64,000 bases of DNA from Nostoc sp. LPT (lineage in GTDB: Bacteria; Cyanobacteriota; Cyanobacteriia; Cyanobacteriales; Nostocaceae), in NCBI RefSeq assembly GCF_017115165.1, contig NZ_JABXKF010000188.1, positions 1-64,000 of the forward strand, written 5' to 3'. Position 1 is the stretch's first letter. Each line of letters opens with the position of its first letter. Under the pieces are notes generated by a model, which was not told where the DNA came from, made no database searches, and saw nothing but the letters and a program-made list of their open reading frames with translations. Below are positions 8,169 through 17,621 of this stretch, one piece after another. Both the position numbers and the translations under genes were made by a program.

Positions 8169-9550
8169 TTATTTAACCCTATTCCTATTAACACTTCATC
8201 TGCTAAAATGTCAAATTCCATAGCAGATTTTTGAGCATCTGATTTTACTTCTTCTGCATATTTAACAACAGATTTTGGGTCAGGATATTCTAAATCTCCA
8301 ACTGTTATAGTCTGATTCATGCATTCGGATAGTACGGTTCTATCATAAATTACTGTTTCCATCAAAGGCAGATTGTAACGTTCTAAAATCACGCTCCTTT
8401 GCTTAGGAAATGTATATTGTAAAAATTTAGAATTGGTAGAGATTTTTGAAGCCAGTATACCCATTAATATAATGTGTGGTTTTCCTATCATTTCTCTAAA
8501 TTCATTAACTTCTATAATAAAGTTTTTGACACTTAACAATCCTTGGTTTGCAAATGGCTTTAAATCTGAAGGAATTATCAGGTAATCAGCAGCGACAAGT
8601 GCGACTTTAGCATATAAATCTCTAGATGGAGGTGTATCAATAATAACAATGTCATATTCTTGTTCTACTTTTTTTAATTTCGTAACTAGCCTAGTCTTGC
8701 TAGCATCAATTTGATTAAGTTTATATTGTCCTTCTATTAAATTAATATGTGCAGGAATAACATCTAATTCAGGATTGTTAAAATAATGTGACTTTCTAGT
8801 TACATCGGGTATTAAGTAAAAGTCACCTGATTCTAATAAATGATAGATATTAGAATCTCGTAAATCATCATCTTCATCAAATTGAAATTTTATTAATCCT
8901 GTAGCAAAAGTTGTATTTGCCTGGGAATCTATATCAATTAACAGTACCCTTTTACCTTTTTTGCTCAATGCTGCTGCAAGATTAACTGCAACAGTAGTCT
9001 TACCAACGCCACCTTTATTGTGGTAAATTGCGATTGTTTTCATTGAATTTTCCCTCTTGGTTTCAAAATTGAAATTATTTTCAGTTATTTTAAATTCTGA
9101 TTTATCTACTAACTGTCGTTCTTTTAGACTCTCTTTACCAATTAAACTTTTAATATTCTCTAACTTAATTTCGACTTCTTTCCCAGAGCATTGAAATATT
9201 AACTGAATATCAGTCTGTAATTTTTGATAAATTCTAATCTCTTTGCCATTAGTCAGCAATCCATATCTGACATGCAAACTGGTTAAATAATGCCTGAGTC
9301 GAAGAACATGATGATTTAAGTTTTGTTTGGGATGCTTCGCTTCCATGACGACACTCAGCGGTGAGTTGGCATCTAAGACAAAGGGAATCACTTGTGCGGC
9401 AAATGCCAAAAAATCTAAGCGGATGCTACCAACGGCAACTTCTTGATGCCAGGTGTCAGGAGTATAACCTAGCTGTGGTAGCAAATATTGCACTATGAGT
9501 TTGCTTTCAACTTCGCTTTCGTTACGGCACAGCTCAGGATTAAAAGGCAA
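8165..9550 (-). CDS. HsdR-N-terminal-domain/ParA-family ATPase fusion
   Basis: 461 residues read from a TTG start preceded by AGAGGT. Residues about 10-125 resemble the HSDR_N nuclease-like domain of type I restriction enzymes, with a candidate PD-(D/E)XK site (Asp46 in IRLDF, Glu70-x-Lys72 in VVMEAKH). From residue 170 it is a ParA/MinD ATPase: deviant Walker A HNKGGVGKTT, VLLIDIDSQANTT, and VIIDTPPS. Met170 (9041-9043) is itself preceded by AGAGGG at good spacing, so a stand-alone ParA may also be translated. The parB-like gene overlaps by 4 bp. Partition modules usually lack a nuclease domain; here the pair sits in a chromosomal patch of decayed genes. Function unknown: mobile-element maintenance and defence are both possible. 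Confidence 0.8.
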   Translation of the reverse strand: MPFNPELCRNESEVESKLIVQYLLPQLGYTPDTWHQEVAVGSIRLDFLAFAAQVIPFVLDANSPLSVVMEAKHPKQNLNHHVLRLRHYLTSLHVRYGLLTNGKEIRIYQKLQTDIQLIFQCSGKEVEIKLENIKSLIGKESLKERQLVDKSEFKITENNFNFETKRENSMKTIAIYHNKGGVGKTTVAVNLAAALSKKGKRVLLIDIDSQANTTFATGLIKFQFDEDDDLRDSNIYHLLESGDFYLIPDVTRKSHYFNNPELDVIPAHINLIEGQYKLNQIDASKTRLVTKLKKVEQEYDIVIIDTPPSRDLYAKVALVAADYLIIPSDLKPFANQGLLSVKNFIIEVNEFREMIGKPHIILMGILASKISTNSKFLQYTFPKQRSVILERYNLPLMETVIYDRTVLSECMNQTITVGDLEYPDPKSVVKYAEEVKSDAQKSAMEFDILADEVLIGIGLNK

Positions 9551-9808
9551 TATTTTTCTACCTCTAAATAATTATTGGACTTAAGACAAAACCTAATATT
9601 TGCTAGATTATGGCATAGCCTTAATTATGTTGAGTGATAGAAATCACTTATAAAATCTAAAAAATCATCATAAAATTAGTACTTATGCTGATAAAGTAAC
9701 CAATTTTGAAAGCTAGCCATATTCAAAATTAACAGGCTACGTATGTATTTCCCCATTATCCCTGTAAATGGCTAAAATCAAAGTGTTTACCTATTTGCGC
9801 TAAAGGTT
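9551..9808. other. Divergent intergenic region
   Basis: 258 bp between the divergent parA-fusion and zinc-ribbon genes. No clear repeat or operator was recognised, although promoters for both should lie here. Confidence 0.4.
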
Positions 9809-10180
9809 TTGGCTACTGTATCTTGTCCCCATTGCCATCAACTTGTTGATAGTCAAGCTATTAGTTGTCCCTATTGCCGGACTACACTCAAAGCTTACGG
9901 TCATCCCGGTATTCCATTGCACCGCGCTGCTGGGGATGGGTATCTGTGCGACACCTGCACCTATCACGCTGATGATACTTGCAATTTTCCTAAACGTCCC
10001 TACGCCAAAGACTGTACCCTCTATCAAAATACTGAAGAGGCAAAGTTAGATTTGGAACAGCAGCGTTACACTAACAGTTTTGCAGTAACTGTGAAAAGTT
10101 GGGTAAAACGCAATCAGGCTTTATTGTTGCTATTAGGTTTATTATTGGTATGTTTGTTGTTCGTTATATTAAGGTCTTGA
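9809..10180 (+). CDS. Zinc-ribbon protein with C-terminal membrane anchor
   Basis: 123 residues from a TTG start; no in-frame ATG precedes the conserved part. The N-terminus carries a zinc ribbon with two CPxC pairs (CPHC and CPYC), followed by a second cysteine cluster (CDTCTYHADDTCNF), and the C-terminus is a single hydrophobic segment (about 100-120) ending in Arg-Ser. The likely topology is tail-anchored with a cytosolic zinc domain. The gene is convergent with nblS, separated by a GGGAGCAA-type tandem repeat. Function is not known. Confidence 0.75.
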   Translation: MATVSCPHCHQLVDSQAISCPYCRTTLKAYGHPGIPLHRAAGDGYLCDTCTYHADDTCNFPKRPYAKDCTLYQNTEEAKLDLEQQRYTNSFAVTVKSWVKRNQALLLLLGLLLVCLLFVILRS

Positions 10181-10192
10181 TTTGGGTTTAGT

Positions 10193-10232
10193 GGGGAGCA
10201 GGGGAGCAAGGGAGCAAGGGAGAAGTTGCAGT
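10193..10232. repeat. Short purine-rich tandem repeat
   Basis: Several copies of an 8-bp GGGAGCAA/GGGGAGCA unit between convergent genes; the same kind of repeat occurs at 52197-52272. Confidence 0.7.
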
Positions 10233-10309
10233 AAGTTTTTCCCCTCTGCCCCTTTGCACTTCTGCACTCTGTCTCTTGTACCCAATCCCCACTGCCCATT
10301 CCTTAACCT

Positions 10310-12256
10310 TCAAGCTGTAATAATTTTGGATGCCTCTGCAATAGGTTCAACTTGTATCAGTAGCGCTTTTTCTTCAAAAGTGGCTAAGTCGAACCAAAAA
10401 GTGGTGCCAATGCTGACTTCACTCACTAGATGGACTTTACTACGATGTCTGTCGATGATATTTCTAACAATCGATAAACCTAAACCCGTGCCTTCTAGGG
10501 TGTGAACTCGGTTTTCTACGCGGAAGAAGCGTTCAAAAATTGAGTGTTGATCTTCTGTGGCGATGCCAATTCCAGTATCGGAAATTTCAATCCGCACTGG
10601 TGCAGATTCGGTGTGACTGGGTTTGAAATCTAGTTGGTAGGCGCGGATTGCTACTTTACCACCGGCTTTGGTGAATTTAAGGGCATTACCAATCAGGTTG
10701 CCAAACACTTGTACTAACAGATCGTAATTACCTAATACCAGCGGCAAATTAGAGGCAACTTCCTGAACAAGTTCAACACCTTTATCTTTTGCGTTGAGTT
10801 GGTAAGTACGCAAGGTTTGCTCGATCGCTTGGGCTAAATCTACGCCATCGAAGCTGTAGTTGCGACCAGATTCGAGTTTTGACAAATCCAAAACATCGTT
10901 AACTAGGCGGGTTAGGCGATCGGTTTCATGGTTGACTGTTTGCAGAAACTCTTGCCGTTCTTGTAAAGCTAAGTCTTCGCCGTAGTCGTGCAGGGTTTCA
11001 ATATAAGTTTTAATGTTGAATAGAGGCGTTCGCAGTTCGTGAGAAACGTTGCTGATAAATTGACTTTTTGCGTCGTTTAGTTCAACTTCACGGGTTATAT
11101 CTTGAATAGTAATCGCAATACCTTTAATACTTTCTCTTTGCAGGTTGAGTACTGTAGTCAAGAGAATGCGGATCGTCCGCGGGGTGGGTTGGTTGATAAA
11201 AATTCGGAATTCGGCGCTTTCACATTCGCCTGCTGCCATTTCGTTCAAGGGACGGGTGATTTCGATTTGTACAGCTGGGGGTAAGTGATGTAAGACATTG
11301 CAACCTACTACATTAGCGGCTTCCCAGCCAAAAATTCGCTCTGCTGTAGGGTTGACTAAAATCACCTGCATATTGTTGTCAATCAACACAGCGCCATCTG
11401 CGATCGTGGAAACTAGGGTTTCTAGCTTGGCTTTTTCTGCGGTCAGTTCTTCAATGTTCTGTTCTTCATAGCGCTCTAATCGCTCTGCCATCTCATTAAA
11501 GCTTAAAATTAATTCCCCTAGTTCGCCCCCTAAAGGTAAATTAATGCGCTGCTTAAAATTCCCGGTAGCAATTTGTTTCACCCCCACCAGTAGTTCTTTA
11601 ATGGGCTTGGTGATGGTCAAGGCGTTAATCACTCCGGCCAAAATCACCATTACCCAAATTGTGATAAAAACGGCAATGGTGACATCGCGGGTAAAATTGG
11701 TGGAGATAACAGCGGTCTGATTGGGGTTGATCCCGATCGCTAATACACCTAAGTATTTTTTATTGACAATCAGGGGAATAAATACATCGGTGACTATCCC
11801 ATCTGGGGTCGTGTGTTGCCGCACCATCGGCTTTTCCCCATCACCAGGGTAATCTTCTGGCAGTTGTATCCGCCGTTTAATGGTAAGGGAGTTTTCTACC
11901 TCAGCTTCCCAAAAAGGAATGCCAAAAAAGATTTCCCCGTTTTCATCGGCATAAAGCATATAACGCACGCTAGAGGTGCTGCTATAAAAGCGTTGGGAAA
12001 ATTGGGCAACCTCTGTGAGATTATTGTCCGCGACCAAGGGGGCAACGTTAGCAGCAAGCAGCAGCCCTAAGTCACGACCAAAGCGGGTGTCATTCATCCG
12101 CGCATCCTGCTGAATTGTATTCACAGCCCAGAAGGTCAAACCACTCATCACCAACGAAACTACCATTGTGGCAACAGCCAGCAGTTTAGTCTGGAGGGTG
12201 AACTCCGACCACCAACTTGCGATCTCATCTCGAATTGTTTTTAACAGAGTTAGCAT
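10310..12256 (-). CDS. nblS: NblS/Hik33 (DspA)-type sensor histidine kinase
   Basis: 648 residues, close to the usual length. Order: a conserved N-terminus (FTLQTKLLAVATMVVSL, first membrane segment), an extracytoplasmic loop starting near RFGRDLGLLLAANVAPL, a second membrane segment (about 192-215), HAMP, PAS (about 280-390), a DHp domain with H-box SHELRTP (His near 405) and a complete HATPase_c domain (DTGIGIA, GTGLGLSIV). This essential kinase controls high-light, nutrient-stress and phycobilisome-degradation genes, usually through RpaB. It lies 182 bp downstream of purD on the same strand. A SipA-like gene, encoding its known binding partner, lies at 28175-28417. Confidence 0.93.
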   Translation of the reverse strand: MLTLLKTIRDEIASWWSEFTLQTKLLAVATMVVSLVMSGLTFWAVNTIQQDARMNDTRFGRDLGLLLAANVAPLVADNNLTEVAQFSQRFYSSTSSVRYMLYADENGEIFFGIPFWEAEVENSLTIKRRIQLPEDYPGDGEKPMVRQHTTPDGIVTDVFIPLIVNKKYLGVLAIGINPNQTAVISTNFTRDVTIAVFITIWVMVILAGVINALTITKPIKELLVGVKQIATGNFKQRINLPLGGELGELILSFNEMAERLERYEEQNIEELTAEKAKLETLVSTIADGAVLIDNNMQVILVNPTAERIFGWEAANVVGCNVLHHLPPAVQIEITRPLNEMAAGECESAEFRIFINQPTPRTIRILLTTVLNLQRESIKGIAITIQDITREVELNDAKSQFISNVSHELRTPLFNIKTYIETLHDYGEDLALQERQEFLQTVNHETDRLTRLVNDVLDLSKLESGRNYSFDGVDLAQAIEQTLRTYQLNAKDKGVELVQEVASNLPLVLGNYDLLVQVFGNLIGNALKFTKAGGKVAIRAYQLDFKPSHTESAPVRIEISDTGIGIATEDQHSIFERFFRVENRVHTLEGTGLGLSIVRNIIDRHRSKVHLVSEVSIGTTFWFDLATFEEKALLIQVEPIAEASKIITA

Positions 12257-12438
12257 CTTAAATAAAGTTGTTAGTAGTCTTTGTTATAAAGCCCAACAAC
12301 TAAAAAATTAACAGTTAATTTGACAAATATGTTAGGGGAAGGGGGAATAGGTCATGGGGCATGGGGAATAACTCCTGATTTTGCCAATTTTGGATTATAG
12401 ATTTCTCCTTCAATCCAAAATCCAAAATTGAATGACTT

Positions 12439-13716
12439 TTAACTCCTTACTCTATGCCCAATATCTCTCCGGTAATACATTCCCTGAAACTGAATATGTT
12501 TGATACTAGCGTAGGCTTGGGCGATCGCTTGTTCAAAATTTTCTCCGATTCCTGTCACATTTAATACTCGACCTCCATCTGTGAGTATTTTTTGTTGCTG
12601 GTTCAACTTTGTACCTGCATGAAATACAATTGCTCCTGTTGCCTCTGCTTCTTCAATGCCAGTAATCACCTGATCCTTCTGATATTCTCCTGGATAACCA
12701 CCGGAAGCGGCAACGACAGTAGCAGATGCTCCCCCCTTCCAAGCAATGGGTGGCAATTCACTTAAGCGTTGCTGTACACAGGCTAGAATCAAGTCTTCTA
12801 GGGGTGTTTCTAACAGTGGCAAAATCACCTGGGTTTCGGGATCGCCAAAGCGACAGTTAAATTCCAAGACTTTCAAGTCGCCATCGGGTGCAATCATTAA
12901 CCCAGCATACAGCACGCCTCGGTAATCAATGCCTTTAGCTCTTAAGGTGGCGATCGCCTTTTCTAATACTGCTGTTTGAATGCGTGCCATCAACTCTGGC
13001 GTAGCGATGGGTGCGGGGCTATATGCTCCCATGCCGCCAGTATTTTCTCCTGTATCGCCGTCACCAATTCGCTTATGGTCTTGAGTTGGCAACAAGGGTC
13101 TAATTGTTAACCCATCAGTCAACGCTAAAACTGACACCTCTTGTCCAATCAAACATTCTTCAATGATGACAAATTTACCAGCACTGCCAAATTGTCCTTG
13201 AAAAATTGCATCAATGGCACTTTGTGCCTGTGCAACTGTTTCAGCTACCGTTACACCCTTACCAGCTGCCAAACCATCAGCTTTAACAACAATTGGCGCT
13301 CCCTGAGATTTAACGTAGAATTTTGCTGCTGCAGCTTCCGTAAATACCGCAGATCGGGCCGTCGGAATCCCTGCTTCTTGCATCAGGGCTTTTGCCCAAG
13401 CTTTACTCGCCTCAATTTGCGCTCCGGCTCTGACTGGGCCAAATACCATCAATCCTTTGTCTTGGAGGTAATCTGTGATTCCCTTAGATAAGGGGACTTC
13501 TGGCCCAACTATCACCAGAGTTATGCCATGTTCTAGAGCATATCGGCTTATCCCCTCAAAATCATCTACTGCTAAGGGCAAGTTTTGGCAACGTTCCATA
13601 GTTGCTGTGCCCCCATTCCCTGGTACACAGACAACTTGCTCAATTTGCTTAGATTGCAACAGTTTCCATGCCAGAGCGTGTTCGCGCCCTCCATTTCCAA
13701 CAACTAAAACTTTCAC
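12439..13716 (-). CDS. purD: Phosphoribosylamine-glycine ligase
   Basis: 425 residues. It catalyses ATP-dependent joining of phosphoribosylamine and glycine in purine synthesis. Family landmarks are KVLVVGNGGREHALAWK at the N-terminus, the ATP-grasp region (VVKADGLAAGKGV), GENTGGMGAYSPAP and LEFNCRFGDPE. I choose the GTG at 13714-13716 because GAGGAAA precedes it at ideal spacing and homologues begin there; an open frame runs 52 codons further upstream (to 13872) but encodes nothing recognisable. nblS follows on the same strand. Confidence 0.95.
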   Translation of the reverse strand: MKVLVVGNGGREHALAWKLLQSKQIEQVVCVPGNGGTATMERCQNLPLAVDDFEGISRYALEHGITLVIVGPEVPLSKGITDYLQDKGLMVFGPVRAGAQIEASKAWAKALMQEAGIPTARSAVFTEAAAAKFYVKSQGAPIVVKADGLAAGKGVTVAETVAQAQSAIDAIFQGQFGSAGKFVIIEECLIGQEVSVLALTDGLTIRPLLPTQDHKRIGDGDTGENTGGMGAYSPAPIATPELMARIQTAVLEKAIATLRAKGIDYRGVLYAGLMIAPDGDLKVLEFNCRFGDPETQVILPLLETPLEDLILACVQQRLSELPPIAWKGGASATVVAASGGYPGEYQKDQVITGIEEAEATGAIVFHAGTKLNQQQKILTDGGRVLNVTGIGENFEQAIAQAYASIKHIQFQGMYYRRDIGHRVRS

Positions 13717-14360
13717 TGATTTCCTCGTGCGTCCCTTGCAAAATGAGAATACCTGATTCGACTCTCGCGGATCAATTTTTTCATCAATTCTCACACTTGT
13801 GCAAGTCTTTGGTGATTTAGTATACTTATTGCAAAATTCCCCTAACACTCCTGCGGGGCTGGTCTTACACAAGTCGAATTACCCCCCTTAATCCCCCCGA
13901 TGCATTGGGGGAAAAAATCTAGTTTCCTCCCCTTGGAAAGGGAAGGGTTAGAGTGGGGTAAAACTGACACGAAAAACCAGGTGAGTAAACTATTTCAGAC
14001 TTGTGTATCACACTGTATACCTGCGGGGAGGGGAGACTTTGACGTAACTCAAAGGCAGAGTGGGGTTGTTTTATTTATCCATCACTTTAATTATTCCATC
14101 TGCTGAAATATTTTAGCCATTAAATTCCAACTGCATCTATTCTAAAAATTAATTTTCACTAATTAGTAAAGTTTTAATTTTTATTGTTAGCAATTAATAA
14201 ATCAAGTTAATGATATATTTTCTGCATAAGTGTATTAATTTAATTATTTTTTTTGCTGATACAAACAAAATGATCTAGGAAAAAATCCTCAATTAATCAC
14301 CAACTTTTGATTATAATTATTAACTTGTGAATATAGCGGTTAATCAAAAAAATCGGCAAC
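13717..14360. other. Intergenic stretch with a dispersed repeat
   Basis: About 640 bp. At 13880-13975 lies a repeat of the CCCCCTTAATCCCC / GGGGGAAA type, related to the one at 60297-60465. The remainder (14100-14340) is strongly AT-rich and presumably holds the epimerase promoter. No gene is supported. Confidence 0.6.
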
Positions 14361-15320
14361 ATGGCTAAAACTATCGTTACTGGAGTCGCAGGATTTATTG
14401 GTTCTCATCTTGCAGAAACATTGCTAAAACAAGGAAACGAAGTGATTGGGATTGATGAATTCAATAATTATTACGATCCTATGTTAAAGCGAACCAATGT
14501 TGCACACTTGTATCGTTTATCTGGTTTTACATTAATTGAAGAAGATATGCAGTTTTTAGATTGGCAAAAACTCCTGAAAGATGTTGATATAGTTTACCAT
14601 CAAGCGGCACAAGCAGGTGTTAGAGCAAGTTGGGGTAAAGCTTTTCGAGGTTATACAGAACGAAATGTTAACGCTACACAAGTTTTGCTAGAAGCAGCTA
14701 AGGATGCTAAACACCTGAAAAGATTAGTGTTTGCCTCTTCATCTAGTGTATATGGTGATGCAGAAACATTACCTACCCACGAGAGAATTTGTCCTCAACC
14801 GGTTTCTCCTTACGGTATTACGAAGCTAGCGGCAGAGTTTTTGTGTGAACTGTATTACAAGAACTTTGGTGTGCCCTGTGTGACATTGCGCTATTTCACA
14901 GTTTATGGGCCCAAACAGCGCCCAGATATGGCATTTCATAAGTTTTTTCAATCCATTTTGCACGATGAGGCGATTCCTATTTACGGCGATGGCCAGCAAA
15001 CGCGAGAGTTTACGTTTGTTAGTGATATTGTCGCCGCTAATTTAGCCGCCGCTACCGCACCCCAAGCAGTGGGAGAAATTTTTAATATCGGTGGTGGTAG
15101 CAGGGTGGTTTTAGCAGAAGTCTTAGATGCGATTGAAGAAATTGTTGGGAAGCCAATCAAAAGAAATCATATAGAAAAAGCGATGGGAGACGCCCGCCAC
15201 ACGGCTGCTGATGTATCTAAAGCACAGAAAATTCTCGGATATCAGCCGCAAGTCTTTCTAAAAGAGGGTTTGACACAGGAATGGGAGTGGGTGAAATCTT
15301 TGTATTCCCTATCTTCCTAA
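14361..15320 (+). CDS. NAD-dependent sugar-nucleotide epimerase/dehydratase
   Basis: 319 residues, extended short-chain dehydrogenase fold. The NAD-binding motif TGVAGFIG is at residues 7-14. SSSVYG supplies the catalytic Ser region and YGITK the Tyr-x-x-x-Lys pair. YGDGQQTREFTFVSDI is typical of UDP-glucose or UDP-glucuronate 4-epimerases and related dTDP-glucose dehydratases. It most likely makes a nucleotide sugar for polysaccharide. Substrate cannot be decided by eye. No polysaccharide gene flanks it, and it is convergent with the next gene. Confidence 0.85.
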   Translation: MAKTIVTGVAGFIGSHLAETLLKQGNEVIGIDEFNNYYDPMLKRTNVAHLYRLSGFTLIEEDMQFLDWQKLLKDVDIVYHQAAQAGVRASWGKAFRGYTERNVNATQVLLEAAKDAKHLKRLVFASSSSVYGDAETLPTHERICPQPVSPYGITKLAAEFLCELYYKNFGVPCVTLRYFTVYGPKQRPDMAFHKFFQSILHDEAIPIYGDGQQTREFTFVSDIVAANLAAATAPQAVGEIFNIGGGSRVVLAEVLDAIEEIVGKPIKRNHIEKAMGDARHTAADVSKAQKILGYQPQVFLKEGLTQEWEWVKSLYSLSS

Positions 15321-15390
15321 TTTTCCTCCTCCTGTTTATCTTTTTAACTGTTTAATTGTTATGTAAACCGTACTGATAAAAGTTTTGCCC

Positions 15391-15753
15391 TTAGCTGGTA
15401 GTCAAAACAACATCTTGGCGCGCAGCACGCTTGCGAGCGCTTTTACGAGTACCCCCAGCCATCTGATACTCGTAGCTGTTTTTACCAAACTTATGAGCAA
15501 CACCAAGCAAAATTTTTTCAGAAAAGTCTGCCAAATCCCGTTCATTTTCAATGATTTGAGTTAATAAAACATCAATGGTAGAGAGAGTAGTATTGTAGGT
15601 TTCTAGAAATTGACGGAGATTTTCAATTTTATCAGTGTAATCTTTAACTGTTAAACTATCTCCTACATCAAGAGTAGGACTAATAGATTTAATACTTGCC
15701 AAGCGCATTTCAGCTTTGCTCAGAATACGGGAATCGCGTTTGTGCCTTGCCAT
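15391..15753 (-). CDS. Small conserved cyanobacterial protein, function unknown
   Basis: 120 residues, no signal peptide or membrane segment. The middle is helical and the C-terminus is basic (GGTRKSARKRAARQ), suggesting nucleic-acid or ribosome contact. AAAGGAG lies six bases before the ATG, a good ribosome-binding site. I do not recognise the family. A frame at 15815-16054 upstream lacks any support. Confidence 0.65.
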   Translation of the reverse strand: MARHKRDSRILSKAEMRLASIKSISPTLDVGDSLTVKDYTDKIENLRQFLETYNTTLSTIDVLLTQIIENERDLADFSEKILLGVAHKFGKNSYEYQMAGGTRKSARKRAARQDVVLTTS

Positions 15754-16189
15754 TAATACTCCTTTACCTGAAAAAATAACCTAATTTTTTAGTAATTCCA
15801 TAGTGGACAATTTTTTAAAAGGTGTCCTGAGTAAAATTATTTATTTTTTTAAAGACTAAAATTTGAGTAATTTCACCAATTTCATTTTCCTCGCTGCTTC
15901 TAATAACCGCAGTGGTTTTACAAAGAGCAACTAAGGGCGAGTTTATGAAAAATTTGGATGTATGAGAAATCTGTAGAAAATAGATATCTTGCACAAACTT
16001 GTAACGTCTCCTAACCCCTTCTCTCAATTTTGGGAGAAGAGGAGCCAATTTCAAAGTCCCTTTTCCAAAATTGTGAGAGGGATTTAGGGTGAAAGTTCAT
16101 TGATTCATGCAAGAAGTCTAGTAAACCCGCTCTTACTTTTTTTTCACTCAAAACTTAGTAAATTAAGGCAGAAATTGCTACAGCAAAAG

Positions 16190-16440
16190 CGGAAGTTCCT
16201 ACAGGGATGACGGAAGTCGCTACAGACTGCGCGAAACACCGAAACGTCAAGACGGAAGCTTCTACAGACTGCGCAAAACACGGAAACGTCAAGGCAGAAG
16301 CTCTTGCAGGGAAGGCGGAAGTTCCTACAAACTGCGCGAAACACCAAAACGTCAAGGCAAAAGTTCCTACAGACTGCGCGAAATACCAAAACGTCAAGGC
16401 GGAAGTTGTTACAGACTGCGCGAAACACCGAAACGTCAAC
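16190..16440. repeat. 42-bp tandem repeat array, about six units
   Basis: Units of 42 bp built from ACGGAAGTCGCTACAGACTG, CGCGAAACACCGAAACGTCA and AG repeat about six times. One unit is shortened by an internal deletion near 16310. Frames stay open on both strands because the period is a multiple of three (14-residue units such as TEVATDCAKHRNVK), but I see no evidence of translation. Confidence 0.9.
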
Positions 16441-16913
16441 CCTGGAGCAATATTTTTTGATGTATTAGGGACTTCCAACAAATAAATTATCCAATCTTGC
16501 AGGGATTGACCAAGATTTTCCACAAACCGATAGCTTGCTCATACTCTTGCTGATTGCGAATCGTAAGCAAGGGTGCGATCGCACTTTGTTTGAGCTAATG
16601 AATGTTGGGTTTTCTTACGTCAACCCAACCTACAGGGATGAGCGATCGCACTATGTATAGCAAGGGACTGGGGACTGGGTGAAAAGCCTTTTTGTATCTA
16701 AGTTTTATCATCTGTTAATGTCCTAACCACCAAGGCTTTTGCTATATTTCGAAACGCATCTTTTCTTTGCTGACATTAATAAATTAAGGGGCTTGTATCC
16801 TTTTTTTTATTGCATGAGTGCCTTCCTGGTTTTGGTCACATTGCGGAATTAGCTGATTCAAACTTGAATCTATATGTAATTCTAAGTTTCACATCGATGG
16901 TTTACAGAGAATT
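16441..16913. other. Intergenic stretch with dispersed repeats
   Basis: Contains HIP1 sites and a GGGTT/AACCC inverted repeat at 16614-16628. A 26-bp element at 16627-16652 (core CAGGGATGAGCGATCGCACT) recurs at 17573-17598. No gene is supported. Confidence 0.6.
16627..16652 (+). repeat. 26-bp direct repeat, copy 1
   Basis: Matches 17573-17598 with one mismatch (core CAGGGATGAGCGATCGCACT versus CGGGGATGAGCGATCGCACT). The two copies flank the secreted-protein gene. Confidence 0.85.
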
Positions 16914-17573
16914 ATGAATTTCAAACACTTAAAGCAATATCGTTTACTGTCATCTGCCGCAATTTTAGTTATGGGAATCGCAACACTAACGTCACTTAGT
17001 TTTTTAAGAATCAGCCAAGCGAATCAAGCGAATCCTGCTTCGACATCGGGCGTAAACAATCAAGCTGTCTATACTGATCGCTACGGCTTTAAATTCAGCT
17101 ATTCTCCAACTCAGTTTGTCGTTGTTTCTCAATCGGCTCAATCGGGCGATACCTCAGCGTTAGGCTGGATCGCCATCTGGACAAAACAGGACTATCAAAA
17201 GATCAGTAGTGTAAGTGTATACGAAGGAGACTATCCACCCAACGTCACTATATCAGTGCATCGCAATCCTCAGCAACTTTCTTTACAACAATGGATTCAG
17301 CAAAAAGACTGGATTGTAGACGCAAAAAACTTTCAGCAGCGAACAATCGCTGGACATAAAGGACTATTCTTTACCTATCGTGGACTTTATGAGCATGAAA
17401 ATATCATTTTCAAAAACCCTAGAGATAACAATATGATTTTGATTAGCTTTGCCAAAACGAATTACGGTAGTAGTAATGATGCAGTTTACCGAAAAGCGTT
17501 TAACGAAGCGATCAATTCATTAAAATTGACAATTGCGTATTCCGAAGTACGCAATTATAAAACTTCAACCTAA
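16914..17573 (+). CDS. Secreted/lumenal protein, PsbP-like appearance
   Basis: 219 residues with an N-terminal signal-like segment (residues about 10-35, ending near SQANQA) and then a soluble domain starting YTDRYGFKFSYSPTQFVVV. The opening 'YGF.F.YP..F' pattern followed by a beta-rich region (VTISVHRNPQ, GHKGLFFTYRG) recalls PsbP/Mog1-fold lumenal proteins, but I cannot assign it firmly. It is probably exported to the periplasm or thylakoid lumen. The gene is bracketed by two direct copies of a 26-bp dispersed repeat, the second starting on its stop codon. Confidence 0.7.
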   Translation: MNFKHLKQYRLLSSAAILVMGIATLTSLSFLRISQANQANPASTSGVNNQAVYTDRYGFKFSYSPTQFVVVSQSAQSGDTSALGWIAIWTKQDYQKISSVSVYEGDYPPNVTISVHRNPQQLSLQQWIQQKDWIVDAKNFQQRTIAGHKGLFFTYRGLYEHENIIFKNPRDNNMILISFAKTNYGSSNDAVYRKAFNEAINSLKLTIAYSEVRNYKTST

Positions 17574-17598
17574 CCTACGGGGATGAGCGATCGCACTG
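17573..17598 (+). repeat. 26-bp direct repeat, copy 2
   Basis: Second copy of the repeat at 16627-16652, beginning at the last base of the secreted-protein stop codon. Confidence 0.85.
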
Positions 17599-17621
17599 CG
17601 GTTGACGGCAGATTATCGTAC

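Noticed and set aside
13717-13872. 52-codon upstream extension of purD
   Set aside because: A GTG with an excellent ribosome-binding site starts exactly where the family begins; the extension has no similarity.
15815-16054. 79-codon minus-strand frame
   Set aside because: No similarity, no ribosome-binding site, and it includes repeat-like sequence; could not be supported.
16155-16523. Cys/Phe-rich minus-strand frames across the second array
   Set aside because: Repeat-driven open frames without ribosome-binding site or similarity; treated as non-coding repeat.
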